NCBI RefSeq assembly: GCF_008710095.1
Contig: NZ_VYKJ01000012.1
Location: 1 to 64,000, forward strand
Source: Affinibrenneria salicis
Lineage (GTDB): Bacteria > Pseudomonadota > Gammaproteobacteria > Enterobacterales > Enterobacteriaceae
DNA length: 64,000 nt
Reading direction: 5' to 3'
How positions within the stretch are numbered: position 1 is the first letter of the stretch; the number at the start of each line of letters is the position of its first letter. Made by a program: the position numbers and the translations under genes. Below the pieces are notes generated by a model. The model ran no database searches. It had not been told where the DNA came from and saw nothing but the letters and a program-made list of their open reading frames with translations. This document shows, in pieces, positions 37,883 to 45,948 of the stretch.

Positions 37883-37898
37883 TGTGGTATTTGACACA
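37883..37898 (+). promoter_or_regulatory. NifA upstream activator sequence for nifBQ
   Basis: TGT-N10-ACA match, about 125 bp before the predicted nifB start. Immediately after it, TTGTCAG (37899-37905) and CTGACAA (37921-37927) form an inverted repeat that could help end the nifLA transcript, although no T-run follows directly. Confidence 0.65.
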
Positions 37899-37988
37899 TT
37901 GTCAGCCCAATGCCGTAATCCTGACAAATCTTCCTCGCACAGTCATTTTTATTCGATTGTTTTATCTGTTTTTTTTTCGCATGGCTGA

Positions 37989-38004
37989 CGGTATGGCTCT
38001 TGCA
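37989..38004 (+). promoter_or_regulatory. Sigma54 promoter of nifBQ
   Basis: CGGT-N7-TTGCA: a perfect -12 box with GG-N10-GC spacing, but a weak -24 box. Start near 38015, about 28 bp before nifB. Confidence 0.55.
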
Positions 38005-38042
38005 ACGACGCAGATATGATTCCGTAACTACAGGCGAATATT

Positions 38043-39449
38043 ATGACCCCCTGTCCATCAGCATCCGGCCCGCAGCGCTGCCGTAACGGCGGCACTGACA
38101 TTTTTACGCCGCTCCAGGCGAACAAGGTGGCACACCATCCGTGCTATTCGGTGAGCGGGCATCATCACTTTGCCCGCATGCATCTGGCCGTCGCGCCGGC
38201 CTGTAACCTGCAGTGCAATTACTGTAATCGTAAGTACGATTGCAGTAATGAATCGCGGCCGGGCGTGGTTTCCGAGCTGCTGACGCCGGAGCAGGCGGTA
38301 GCGAAAGCGCAACTGGTGGCGCAGGCGATTCCTCAGCTGTCGGTGATCGGCATTGCCGGACCGGGCGATCCGCTGGCCAATATCGGCCGCACCTTCAGAA
38401 CGCTGGAGCTGCTGCGCGCCCGCATGCCGGATATCAAACTGTGTCTGTCCACCAACGGTCTGATGTTGCCCGATGCGGTCGATCGGCTGATCGAGATCGG
38501 CGTGGATCACGTGACGGTCACGCTCAATACGCTGGATGCCGCGATCGCCGCGCAGATCTATGCCTGGCTGTGGCTGGACGGGGAGCGCTATACGGGGCGC
38601 GCGGCCGGCGAAATCCTGCTGGCGCGTCAGCAAGAGGGGATTCGCAAACTGACGGAAAAGGGCATTCTGGTTAAAATCAACTCGGTGTTGATCCCGGGGA
38701 TTAACGATACAACCATGTTCCGGGTTAGCCGGCAGGTGCGTGAGTGGGGCGCTTTTTTACACAATATTATGCCGCTGATCGCCCGTCCGGAGCACGGCAC
38801 GGTCTTCGGTCTCAATGGGCAGCCGGAGCCGGACGCCGCCGCTCTGACGGCGGTGAGAGGGCGTTGCGCGCAGGTGATGCCGCAGATGTCGCACTGCCAG
38901 CAGTGCCGCGCGGATGCTATCGGTATGCTGGGAGAGGACCGCAGCCAGATGTTTCCGCTCTCTGCGCTGCCGCCCCGGCCGCAGCCTTATCTGCCGTTGC
39001 TGCGCCAGCGCGCCCGGCTGCATGCCAGCCTCGTCTCGGGCGGCGAGTCGGACGAACCGCAGGCCTGCCTGGTGGCGGTGGCCTCTTCGCGCGGCGACGT
39101 TATCGACTGCCATTTCGGTCACGCCGATCGCTTCCAGATTTATAGCCTGTCGGCGGCGGGCGTCATTTTGGTAAATGAACGCTTTACGCCTAAATATTGT
39201 CGCGGCGCCGGCGACTGCGAGCCGCAGGACAGCGAGGCGCGCCTGGACGATATGCTGGCGCTGCTGGCCGATGTAAAGGCGGTGTTCTGCGCGCGTATTG
39301 GCTATGCGCCATGGCAAAAGCTGGAAAGCGGCGGCATCGAGCCCTGCGTGGAGGGCGCCTGGCAGGACGTGTCGGATGTCCTGAGCCGCTGGTGGCGGCA
39401 GCGCCGGCTGGCCGGGGAGGATGAGAAAACAGAGAAGGGGGCTGCCTGA
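38043..39449 (+). CDS. nifB: NifB, radical-SAM FeMo-cofactor precursor synthase
   Basis: Fuses two [4Fe-4S] clusters with a carbide to make NifB-co. The 468-aa protein carries the radical-SAM CX3CX2C motif (Cys54, Cys58, Cys61 in CNLQCNYC), a further CSNES segment, and a C-terminal NifX/NafY-like domain from about residue 340 (VASSRGDVIDCHFGHADRF). This is the two-domain architecture of proteobacterial NifB. Its stop and the nifQ ATG share one base. Confidence 0.97.
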   Translation: MTPCPSASGPQRCRNGGTDIFTPLQANKVAHHPCYSVSGHHHFARMHLAVAPACNLQCNYCNRKYDCSNESRPGVVSELLTPEQAVAKAQLVAQAIPQLSVIGIAGPGDPLANIGRTFRTLELLRARMPDIKLCLSTNGLMLPDAVDRLIEIGVDHVTVTLNTLDAAIAAQIYAWLWLDGERYTGRAAGEILLARQQEGIRKLTEKGILVKINSVLIPGINDTTMFRVSRQVREWGAFLHNIMPLIARPEHGTVFGLNGQPEPDAAALTAVRGRCAQVMPQMSHCQQCRADAIGMLGEDRSQMFPLSALPPRPQPYLPLLRQRARLHASLVSGGESDEPQACLVAVASSRGDVIDCHFGHADRFQIYSLSAAGVILVNERFTPKYCRGAGDCEPQDSEARLDDMLALLADVKAVFCARIGYAPWQKLESGGIEPCVEGAWQDVSDVLSRWWRQRRLAGEDEKTEKGAA

Positions 39450-39964
39450 TGATTACGTCGGAGTTGTGGTTGCGGCGCTTGTTGTCGCTGCATGATGCCG
39501 GTAAATCCTGCCTGCCCGAACAAATGGGGCTTGACGATGACGCGTGGCGCGAACTGGTGCGGCGGCTGACGTGGCCGGCGCCGCGTCCGGATGAGAAACG
39601 GGATCGGCGTCAGGCGTTGATGAGCGAACTGCACGAGGCGCGCCATGACGAGCGGGAGCAACTGGCCGGCTGGCTGCGCCAACATATGGCGGCGGGCGCC
39701 GGTCCGATGCACCTGATCGTCGCCAGCGCGTCGCTGGCCTTTAACCATCTGTGGCAGGATCTGGGGCTGTCTTCGCGCACCGAGCTGCGGTTATTGATGG
39801 GCGACTGTTTTCCGCCGCTGGTCGCTATGAACGAACACAACATGCGCTGGAAAAAGTTTTTCTATCGGCAGCGCTGTCTGCAGGAAGAGGGCGATCTGGT
39901 GTGCCGTTCGCCCACCTGCGACGACTGCGGCGAATGGTCGCTGTGCTTCGCGCCGGAAGCCTGA
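39449..39964 (+). CDS. nifQ: NifQ, molybdenum donor for FeMo-co
   Basis: A Mo-Fe-S carrier that delivers molybdenum to NifEN/NifH. The 171-aa protein ends with the diagnostic C-X4-C-X2-C-X5-C motif (Cys152, Cys157, Cys160, Cys166). It is coupled to nifB. It closes the nif region; the next gene is convergent and unrelated. Confidence 0.94.
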   Translation: MITSELWLRRLLSLHDAGKSCLPEQMGLDDDAWRELVRRLTWPAPRPDEKRDRRQALMSELHEARHDEREQLAGWLRQHMAAGAGPMHLIVASASLAFNHLWQDLGLSSRTELRLLMGDCFPPLVAMNEHNMRWKKFFYRQRCLQEEGDLVCRSPTCDDCGEWSLCFAPEA

Positions 39965-39980
39965 ACCGACGCCGGGCCGC

Positions 39981-40466
39981 TTATTCGCCGGCCGGCGTCA
40001 GGCTGGCGGGCAGCACCATCACCGATACCCGTTCGCCCTGCACCTCGCGCTGCTCGACTTCCTGCCAGCCCAGCCGGCGATAAAAACGCTGGCAGTCGGG
40101 CGTATAAAGCCAGATGTCGGCGGGCTGCCGCTGGCGGAAGCTGAGGACGCAGGCGCGGATCAGGCGGCTGGCGACGCCGTGCCCGCGCTGGGCCGGCAGG
40201 GTATAGACTTCGCCTAACCACCACTCGCGCTCGGGCCGGTCGGCCAGTTCATAGCGAATGATGCTGGCCGTCGCCAGCAGCGTACGCGGCGGGTCGAGCG
40301 CCAGCATCACTTCGCTGCCGCCAGCGGACTGACAGCGCCGCCACAGCCGGTCGGCTATGATATTCGGCGCGCGCCAGGGAGCGAAATCGCGCCACTCGTC
40401 GTGCAGATGTCGACTCAGTTCGTGCAACAGATCGGCTGCTTCGCGCAGCGACAGATAGTAAGGCAT
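39981..40466 (-). CDS. GNAT-family N-acetyltransferase
   Basis: A 161-aa acyl-CoA N-acyltransferase fold. The acetyl-CoA loop region reads LGEVYTLPAQRGHGVASRLI, where RGHGVA corresponds to motif A (Q/R-x-x-G-x-A), and YTPDCQRFYRRLGW is the usual C-terminal motif B. GGAG precedes the ATG at 40466. It converges on nifQ with a 16-bp gap. The substrate cannot be read. Confidence 0.85.
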   Translation of the reverse strand: MPYYLSLREAADLLHELSRHLHDEWRDFAPWRAPNIIADRLWRRCQSAGGSEVMLALDPPRTLLATASIIRYELADRPEREWWLGEVYTLPAQRGHGVASRLIRACVLSFRQRQPADIWLYTPDCQRFYRRLGWQEVEQREVQGERVSVMVLPASLTPAGE

Positions 40467-40506
40467 GGTGCTCCACGGCAAGAAGAGTAGGCGGCCCCGG
40501 CCGCGA

Positions 40507-40610
40507 TTGATATATCCCCGTCATCCCTCAGGTTGCGGGGGCGTTGGCCGCGCGCAATTATTCGGCCCGTCCCTGCGCGTCGCCCGCAAAGGGCCAACGC
40601 GGCGCGCCGT
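40507..40610. repeat. Possible diverged enterobacterial intergenic repeat
   Basis: The segment starting GATATATCCCCGTCATCC and continuing with CAGGTTGC and GCGTTGGCCGCG resembles a dispersed repeat I recall from Serratia, Yersinia and Pectobacterium intergenic regions (CCCGTCATACTTCAAGTTGC type). It occupies part of the 492-bp gap between the GNAT and IclR genes (40467-40958). The remainder is GC-rich with no supported gene. Confidence 0.3.
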
Positions 40611-40958
40611 TCAACACGATAACGTTTTGTCCGGCGACGCGAGCGCTCCAGGGCATCGCCTCCACTATATTCCGCGATGCGGCAAGACGGCAAGCGGACG
40701 AATTCGTCGGCGGCGCCTGATTCCCCGTTCTCCGCGCCGCGGCCGATGCGGGCCCGCCGGTCGGCGCGGGGATGACGAAACCGGGAGAGACGGAAAATGC
40801 CGGCGCGGCTGACGATGCGCGGCGGCGCGCTTTTCTGAGCGCTGGTTGCGGCGCGCCGGCCGGAGTATCCTGTTCCCCTGTTTTGTTGTCGCCCGTCCGA
40901 TAAATGTCGACGCCGCCTGTCCGGCGTGATGTGGCAACGCGCGGGGAGGATACGCGTT

Positions 40959-41654
40959 ATGATCGATGAAAACCGGCTCATTCAGTCCGTCGAGCGGGCG
41001 ATGACCCTGCTGGAGGCGCTGGCGCAGGCGGGCGGGGAGCTAAGACTGGTGGATTTGACCCGCCGTCTCGGGCTGAATAAAAGCACCCTGCATGGTTTAC
41101 TCAATACGCTGGCCGCCATGGGTTACGTTACCCGGCACGGCACGCGTTACGCGCTGGGGCTTCGCCTGCGGGAAATCGCCCAGCCGCTGGCCGATAGCGA
41201 CGCCGGACTGCGCACGGCGTTCGCGCCGGTGCTGCGTTTGCTGGCGCAGCGCAGCGGCGAAACCTGCTATCTGGCCGTGCCCTGCGGTACGCGCGAATAT
41301 TTGTATATCGACGCGCTGGAAGGCGAGAATACGCAGCGCGTCGCCAGCCCGCGCGGGCGGCGAGAGGGGCTGACCACCTCCGCCATCGGTAAAATATTTC
41401 TGGCTCATAACCCGGACCTGGTGCGCAGCCTGCGCCGCGCCGCGCTGATGTCGCCGGCGCTTGAGGAGGAGCTGAAAATCATCGCCAGACAGGGCTATGC
41501 GCTGGATCTGGAAGAGGCGGAGCCCGGCATGAACTGCATGGCGTTGCCGCTGCGTCAGCAGGGACGGGTCGTGGCGGCGCTGGGCGCCGCCGGCCCCGCC
41601 GGACGGCTGAGTCAACGCGTGATGATACGGCTGGCCGGCGGGATCATGGCCTAA
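40959..41654 (+). CDS. IclR-family transcriptional regulator
   Basis: A 231-aa regulator with an N-terminal winged HTH (SVERAMTLLEALA, RLVDLTRRLGLNKSTLHGLLNTLAAMGYV) and a C-terminal effector-binding domain ending MALPLRQQGRVVAALGAAGPAGRLS. GGGGAGGA lies eight bases before the ATG at 40959; an in-frame ATG at 40926 is not preferred. Probably controls the two genes downstream, which start 105 bp later. Confidence 0.88.
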   Translation: MIDENRLIQSVERAMTLLEALAQAGGELRLVDLTRRLGLNKSTLHGLLNTLAAMGYVTRHGTRYALGLRLREIAQPLADSDAGLRTAFAPVLRLLAQRSGETCYLAVPCGTREYLYIDALEGENTQRVASPRGRREGLTTSAIGKIFLAHNPDLVRSLRRAALMSPALEEELKIIARQGYALDLEEAEPGMNCMALPLRQQGRVVAALGAAGPAGRLSQRVMIRLAGGIMA

Positions 41655-41759
41655 AGTTCGACTATCACGAACATTTGCCTCGCGTTCGGCCGGGAGGCTT
41701 CCCGCTGCCGCCATCTGTCGCCATTATCGAAGACTCTGTTGATAGCGAGGAGTCTTCCC

Positions 41760-42152
41760 ATGTTCGAATCCATTTCCCGACAGGTCATTCAGCGCGCCCA
41801 GGAGCAGGCGCGCGAACAGGGCTTTGCCGTGTCCATCAGTGTGGTTGACGACGCAGGACTGCTGCGCGGCTTTCTGCGCATGGACGATGCGGCGCCCGGC
41901 ACCGTCGACGTGTCGTTAAAGAAAGCGCGCACCGCGGCGTTGTTTCGTACCGACAGCATCGAACTGGGGTCGGAAGCCCGGCCGGGCGGCGCCATTTATA
42001 CGCTGGAGTCCACCAACGGCGGTCTGATCAGTTTTGGTGGCGGGGTGTTGCTGTATGACGAAAAGGGCCGGGTCATCGGCGCGGCCGGCGTGGCGGGCGC
42101 CACGGTAGAGGCCGATCAACGCATCGCGCTATGGGCGGCGGGGCGTCTATGA
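41760..42152 (+). CDS. GlcG/HbpS-like (DUF336) protein
   Basis: A 130-aa single-domain protein of the GlcG/HbpS family: AREQGFAVSISVVDDAG, KKARTAALFRT, and the glycine-rich ISFGGGVLLYDEKGRVIGAAGVAG are family hallmarks. Members have been linked to haem binding or glycolate and other catabolic operons; the function here is unknown. GAGGAG precedes the ATG at 41760. The stop overlaps the MFS gene start by 4 bp. Confidence 0.82.
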   Translation: MFESISRQVIQRAQEQAREQGFAVSISVVDDAGLLRGFLRMDDAAPGTVDVSLKKARTAALFRTDSIELGSEARPGGAIYTLESTNGGLISFGGGVLLYDEKGRVIGAAGVAGATVEADQRIALWAAGRL

Positions 42153-43336
42153 CGCGGCCTCGCGCTATCCACCCCGGCGTGCTGGCGTTGGCGGTCACCG
42201 CGTTCGCCATCGGCGTCGCCGAGTTTATCGTGGTCGGCGTACTGCCGTCGATAGCCCAGGATCTTGGCGTGCCGCTGGCCCGCGCCGGCGGACTGGTCGG
42301 GCTGTATGCGCTCGCGCTGGCTATCGGCACGCCGATTGTCGTGCTGGCGCTGGCGAGATTGCCGCGTAAGCCGCTGTTGCTTGGGCTGGTGACGGTGTTC
42401 ATGGCCGGCAACCTGATTTCGGCGTTGTCGACCAGCTATTCGATGCTGCTGACCGGCCGTATCGTGACCGCGGTAGCGCACGGCAGCTTCTTCGCCATCG
42501 GCGCCACGGTCGCCGCCCGCCTGGCGCCGTCCGGTCAGGCCAGCCGCGCCATCGCCCTGATGTTCGCCGGCCTGACGCTGGCGATGGTGATCGGCGTCCC
42601 GCTCGGCAGCCTGATCGGCAACGGCATCGGCTGGCGTTTACCGTTCTTCGCGGTGGTGGCGCTGGCCGCGCTTTCCCTGCTGGCGACCGCGCTGTGGGTG
42701 CCGTCGCTGGACACGCCGGCGGCGGGGCGCGCGCTGAATCAGCTGACGGCGCTGTTTCAGCCGCCGATACTGATGATGATGGCGGTCACGATTCTGGGGT
42801 TTGGCGCCAGCTTCGCCGCCTTCACCTTTATTACGCCTATTCTGACCGGTATCAGCGGCTTTTCATCGAACAGCGCCAGTCTGCTGCTGATTGTGTTTGG
42901 CGTAGCCACGCTGAAGGGCAACCTGGCCGGCGGACGGCTGGCGGCCAGCCTGGGGTGGCAGAGCGCCCTGCGGCGGATGCTGGCTCTGCTGCTGCTGACG
43001 CTGATCGCGCTGGCGCTGCTGATGTCCTGGCGCCTGCCGATGATCGCCGTGCTGTTTATCTGGGGCGTGCTGGCCTTTGGCATGTCGCCGGGCTTTCAGG
43101 CCGGTATGCTGGCCACCGCTTCGCGCTATACGCCCGGCGCGGTGGATTTCGCTTCGGCGCTGAATATCTCGGCGTTTAATCTGGGGATTACGCTGGGCGA
43201 AACGGTCGGCAGCGCGCTGGTCGCCCGCGACCAGATGGCGCTGACGCCCTGGGCGGGGGTGGCGCTGACGATCATGGCGCAGGCGCCGCTGGCCTGGCTG
43301 GCCCGGCGGGACAGAAAACAGCCGGCGAACGCCTGA
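42149..43336 (+). CDS. MFS transporter (AraJ/YdhP-type drug or sugar efflux)
   Basis: A 395-aa protein with 12 predicted helices. AVTAFAIGVAEFIVVGVLPSIAQDLGV at the N-terminus, the FFAIGATVAARL segment of helix V and the central-loop pattern match the DHA1 arabinose-efflux (AraJ/YdhP) subgroup. It is translationally coupled to the GlcG-like gene and lies in the same operon, so the two probably act on the same compound. The substrate is unknown. Confidence 0.85.
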   Translation: MTRPRAIHPGVLALAVTAFAIGVAEFIVVGVLPSIAQDLGVPLARAGGLVGLYALALAIGTPIVVLALARLPRKPLLLGLVTVFMAGNLISALSTSYSMLLTGRIVTAVAHGSFFAIGATVAARLAPSGQASRAIALMFAGLTLAMVIGVPLGSLIGNGIGWRLPFFAVVALAALSLLATALWVPSLDTPAAGRALNQLTALFQPPILMMMAVTILGFGASFAAFTFITPILTGISGFSSNSASLLLIVFGVATLKGNLAGGRLAASLGWQSALRRMLALLLLTLIALALLMSWRLPMIAVLFIWGVLAFGMSPGFQAGMLATASRYTPGAVDFASALNISAFNLGITLGETVGSALVARDQMALTPWAGVALTIMAQAPLAWLARRDRKQPANA

Positions 43337-43358
43337 CCTGGTCAGGGATAACGAAATA

Positions 43359-43392
43359 CGTCAGGCGCATCCGCGAGCGGCGGCGCCTGACG
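43359..43392. terminator. Hairpin after the MFS gene
   Basis: Perfect 10-bp arms (CGTCAGGCGC / GCGCCTGACG) with a 14-nt GC loop, 22 bp after the MFS stop. There is no T-run. It shares the GCGCCTG core with the REP-like element at 41-90, so it may be a REP unit. The rest of the 359-bp gap to 43695 holds a candidate promoter. Confidence 0.4.
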
Positions 43393-43633
43393 CGATAGAA
43401 TCGCCGCCGGCGCAGTGAATGTGTAAACGTGCGATTAGCCATATTCAGCCCGATCTTTTCGTCCAACGCGTTAATGCCCGACGCCGGAATTTGAGCGCCG
43501 TCGGATATTTATCGCCCCGTGTGAAAGCGGCGCTCGCCGTTGTCAGGCGCTGAGAGATCCCCGGCTTCCTCGCCCTCGCGCCAGACCCGCCGCACCGCGT
43601 TCCATCTTTGCTCCATGGATAAGACGTATCTCA

Positions 43634-43663
43634 TTGACCGGAGAATTTTTCCCCGGCTAGACT
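43634..43663 (+). promoter_or_regulatory. Candidate sigma70 promoter
   Basis: TTGACC (43634-43639) and TAGACT (43658-43663) with 18-bp spacing; start near 43670. It falls inside the longest open frame of the next gene, which supports the downstream GTG start at 43696. Confidence 0.4.
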
Positions 43664-43695
43664 GCGCGGCAGATCAGTCTGAAAAAGGGAATACC

Positions 43696-45741
43696 GTGCT
43701 GTCGTTCAATGATATTTTCACCACGCGCGCGATGCTGAGGGGATATTTACAGCAGGGCAATTATGCTGCGCTGAGCGCATTTTTAGATAACGCCAGACGG
43801 CAAATGAAGGCGAACCGCGACGCGTTCGATTATCTGTTCTTCAGTTCGCTCGGTTTTTTGATCGATGTGCGCGGCACAGATAGCCGGCATATCGCGCAGC
43901 AACTGGTAGACTGGCACGACGCGCAGCCGGATGTGGGCTATCCCTGTCAGCTATTGGCTAATCACTGGCTGAATATCGCGTCGGAAGAGCGGGGCGGCTA
44001 CTACGCGGAGTATGTGTGCCACAACCAGTGGCAGCGCGCTTATGTCAGTAATGAACTATTGTTCTACTGGGCGGCGAAAGCCATTTCGCTCGATAAAGAT
44101 TGCGCGCCGCTATATCTGCATCTTCTGATGGCGTCCGGCCATTTCTACCAGCCGGCCTGGTTTCTCAATCAGCGCGAGCCGATCGTGTTCACGCTCAGCA
44201 GCTACAGCGATGAAGCCGTGCGTTTCGTGCGGCAGCAAGGCGGCTGGCCGACCCATCCACAGCCCTTTATTACCGGCCTGCCGCCCGCCAGCGATGATGA
44301 GGAGGATTTCCCGCCGCGCTATTGGCTGGAACGCGTGCTGGAATGCGATGCGCAGAACCTCAGCGCTCGCAAGCAGCTGATCTATTATCTGTATCCTCGC
44401 TGGTATGGCGACGATAAACACAAAGATATCGATAACTTTATCGCCAGCGACTACTGTCGGGCGCTCTCGCCGCAGCAGCGTAATGTACTGCTGCGCGAGA
44501 AAGAGTATGACTCCGTCAACAACCCGGGAAACTGGCCCGCCAGTAATAAGAGCCGGGCGGTACTCAAACTGGATGAGGATTTTCGCAAGCTGTTGAGCCT
44601 TGATATGTCCACCTGGGACAGGATCGACGGTTATCTGTACTATGCCGGCATGTGCAACGCCTATTTGCTGGACGCAGAGAAGCAGTTCTATAAGCTGAGC
44701 AGCCATTTCGCCCGCCGTATTTACGACAGTCTGACGTTGATTCTGGCCAGCGGCGAGAACTGGCAGATCTTCAATTACAGCGATCTCATCCTGACGTGGT
44801 TAAGCGAGATCCTCGCTTACCCGGAATACGGCGTCGACGATTCGCAACATTTACTGCAGCGCTGTCTGGAGATGACGCAGGGGCAGGGGGACGGCGCGAC
44901 GGAACGGGCGCTGTGCGCCTTCGCCGGTTTTTCGCCGGCGTTGGGCCTGCGCCTTCCTCTGCCGGCGGAGACCTATCTTGAGCGCCTGGTCGCTACCGGC
45001 GAGCGCATCGACAGCGCAATGCTGGAGACCATCCTTCCGCGCCTTATCGGGTTGGGATCGGCCGGAGACGCGCGGCGTTTTCTGCAGGCGCTGGCCGGGC
45101 GCGATGTGATGAACGCCGCGCTGTTGCTGAACGATATTTATGGCGGACGCCAACCCTCTCTGGCCGCAAAGCTGGAGATTGCGCCGGCGGCCGACCGGGC
45201 GGATCAGTATCTGCAACAGGCCTGCCGTCAGCATTCCGCCGCCGCGCTGTTTCTGAAGAGCCGGGTGCTGGAGGATCGGATGGACGCCGCCGCCGATTCG
45301 GCGGAGAAAAGCGCGTTGCAGGCGGCGCGTTGCGAGCTGCTGCGCAAGGCGATAGCGGCCGGGCATCCGGTCGCGCAATATGACTATGCCTGCGCGCTGG
45401 TCTGGTCGGACGATGAACGGCAGATTACTCAAGCGTTGCGCCACGAATGCGCCGCGGTGTTGCTGGAGGGGCGGGTGAGCTGGGAACAGCTGGCTTATAT
45501 GGCGTATGTTTACGCGTTTGCCGCGCTTAACGCCCGCGGGATGGAAAAGAACTACTACCTGGCCCATCTGTGGATTGAATTCGCGCAAAAGTGGGATACC
45601 GACAAGGCGTACACTGATTTCCAGTTATGTATGAAGCAGTCTTTCGGCTTCGATTTCGTGTTTAAACGGCGGGCGAAGAAAGACCAGCAGCGGGTGCCGG
45701 AGTGGATGTCCGGGTTAATTGAAAAGGTGATGCGTAAATAA
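43696..45741 (+). CDS. Large protein of unknown function with helical/Sel1-like repeats
   Basis: About 681 aa, soluble, with no signal peptide or membrane segment. The N-terminal third (FNDIFTTRAMLRGYLQQGNYAALSAFL) resembles DUF4034-type proteins as I recall them, and the C-terminal third holds Sel1/TPR-like helical repeats (AAGHPVAQYDYACAL, YYLAHLWIEFAQKW). GTG at 43696 follows AAGGGA at good spacing and a promoter; earlier in-frame ATGs (43540, 43615) lack such sites. Helical-repeat proteins of this kind often mediate protein interactions; no enzymatic motif was seen. Base composition looks slightly more AT than its neighbours. Confidence 0.6.
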   Translation: MLSFNDIFTTRAMLRGYLQQGNYAALSAFLDNARRQMKANRDAFDYLFFSSLGFLIDVRGTDSRHIAQQLVDWHDAQPDVGYPCQLLANHWLNIASEERGGYYAEYVCHNQWQRAYVSNELLFYWAAKAISLDKDCAPLYLHLLMASGHFYQPAWFLNQREPIVFTLSSYSDEAVRFVRQQGGWPTHPQPFITGLPPASDDEEDFPPRYWLERVLECDAQNLSARKQLIYYLYPRWYGDDKHKDIDNFIASDYCRALSPQQRNVLLREKEYDSVNNPGNWPASNKSRAVLKLDEDFRKLLSLDMSTWDRIDGYLYYAGMCNAYLLDAEKQFYKLSSHFARRIYDSLTLILASGENWQIFNYSDLILTWLSEILAYPEYGVDDSQHLLQRCLEMTQGQGDGATERALCAFAGFSPALGLRLPLPAETYLERLVATGERIDSAMLETILPRLIGLGSAGDARRFLQALAGRDVMNAALLLNDIYGGRQPSLAAKLEIAPAADRADQYLQQACRQHSAAALFLKSRVLEDRMDAAADSAEKSALQAARCELLRKAIAAGHPVAQYDYACALVWSDDERQITQALRHECAAVLLEGRVSWEQLAYMAYVYAFAALNARGMEKNYYLAHLWIEFAQKWDTDKAYTDFQLCMKQSFGFDFVFKRRAKKDQQRVPEWMSGLIEKVMRK

Positions 45742-45774
45742 ACTGCGACAGACTATCCCGATGAAGGAGGGAAT

Positions 45775-45885
45775 ATGCACCTGACAGGATGGATCATCAT
45801 GTTCATCTTTGCGATGATCGGGCGTTACTTCATGCAAAAGAGAATCAAGAAAGCGACGCGCGTGCCGCTGCCGCGCAGGAAGTAA
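45775..45885 (+). CDS. Small single-pass membrane protein, 36 aa
   Basis: A perfect AAGGAGGG site stands just before the ATG. The peptide has one hydrophobic helix (GWIIMFIFAMIG, residues 5-16) followed by a strongly basic tail (QKRIKKATRVPLPRRK), the topology of many enterobacterial small membrane proteins with the tail in the cytoplasm. It lies 33 bp after the large unknown gene and is followed by a strong terminator at 45905. No family was recognised. Confidence 0.65.
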   Translation: MHLTGWIIMFIFAMIGRYFMQKRIKKATRVPLPRRK

Positions 45886-45904
45886 CCGCCTGCGCGCGAA
45901 CTCG

Positions 45905-45929
45905 GCCGGGCCCTGCGCCCGGCTTTTTT
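45905..45929 (+). terminator. Rho-independent terminator
   Basis: Stem GCCGGGC / GCCCGGC with a 5-nt loop, followed directly by six T. It closes the transcript of the large unknown protein and the 36-aa peptide, 20 bp after the latter's stop. Confidence 0.9.
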
Positions 45930-45948
45930 CGTCTGCCGCCCGGCGGAC

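Noticed and set aside
40467..40958. Small genes in the gap between the GNAT and IclR genes
   Set aside because: Frames here are GC-rich, Arg-rich, lack ribosome-binding sites and overlap a probable intergenic repeat.
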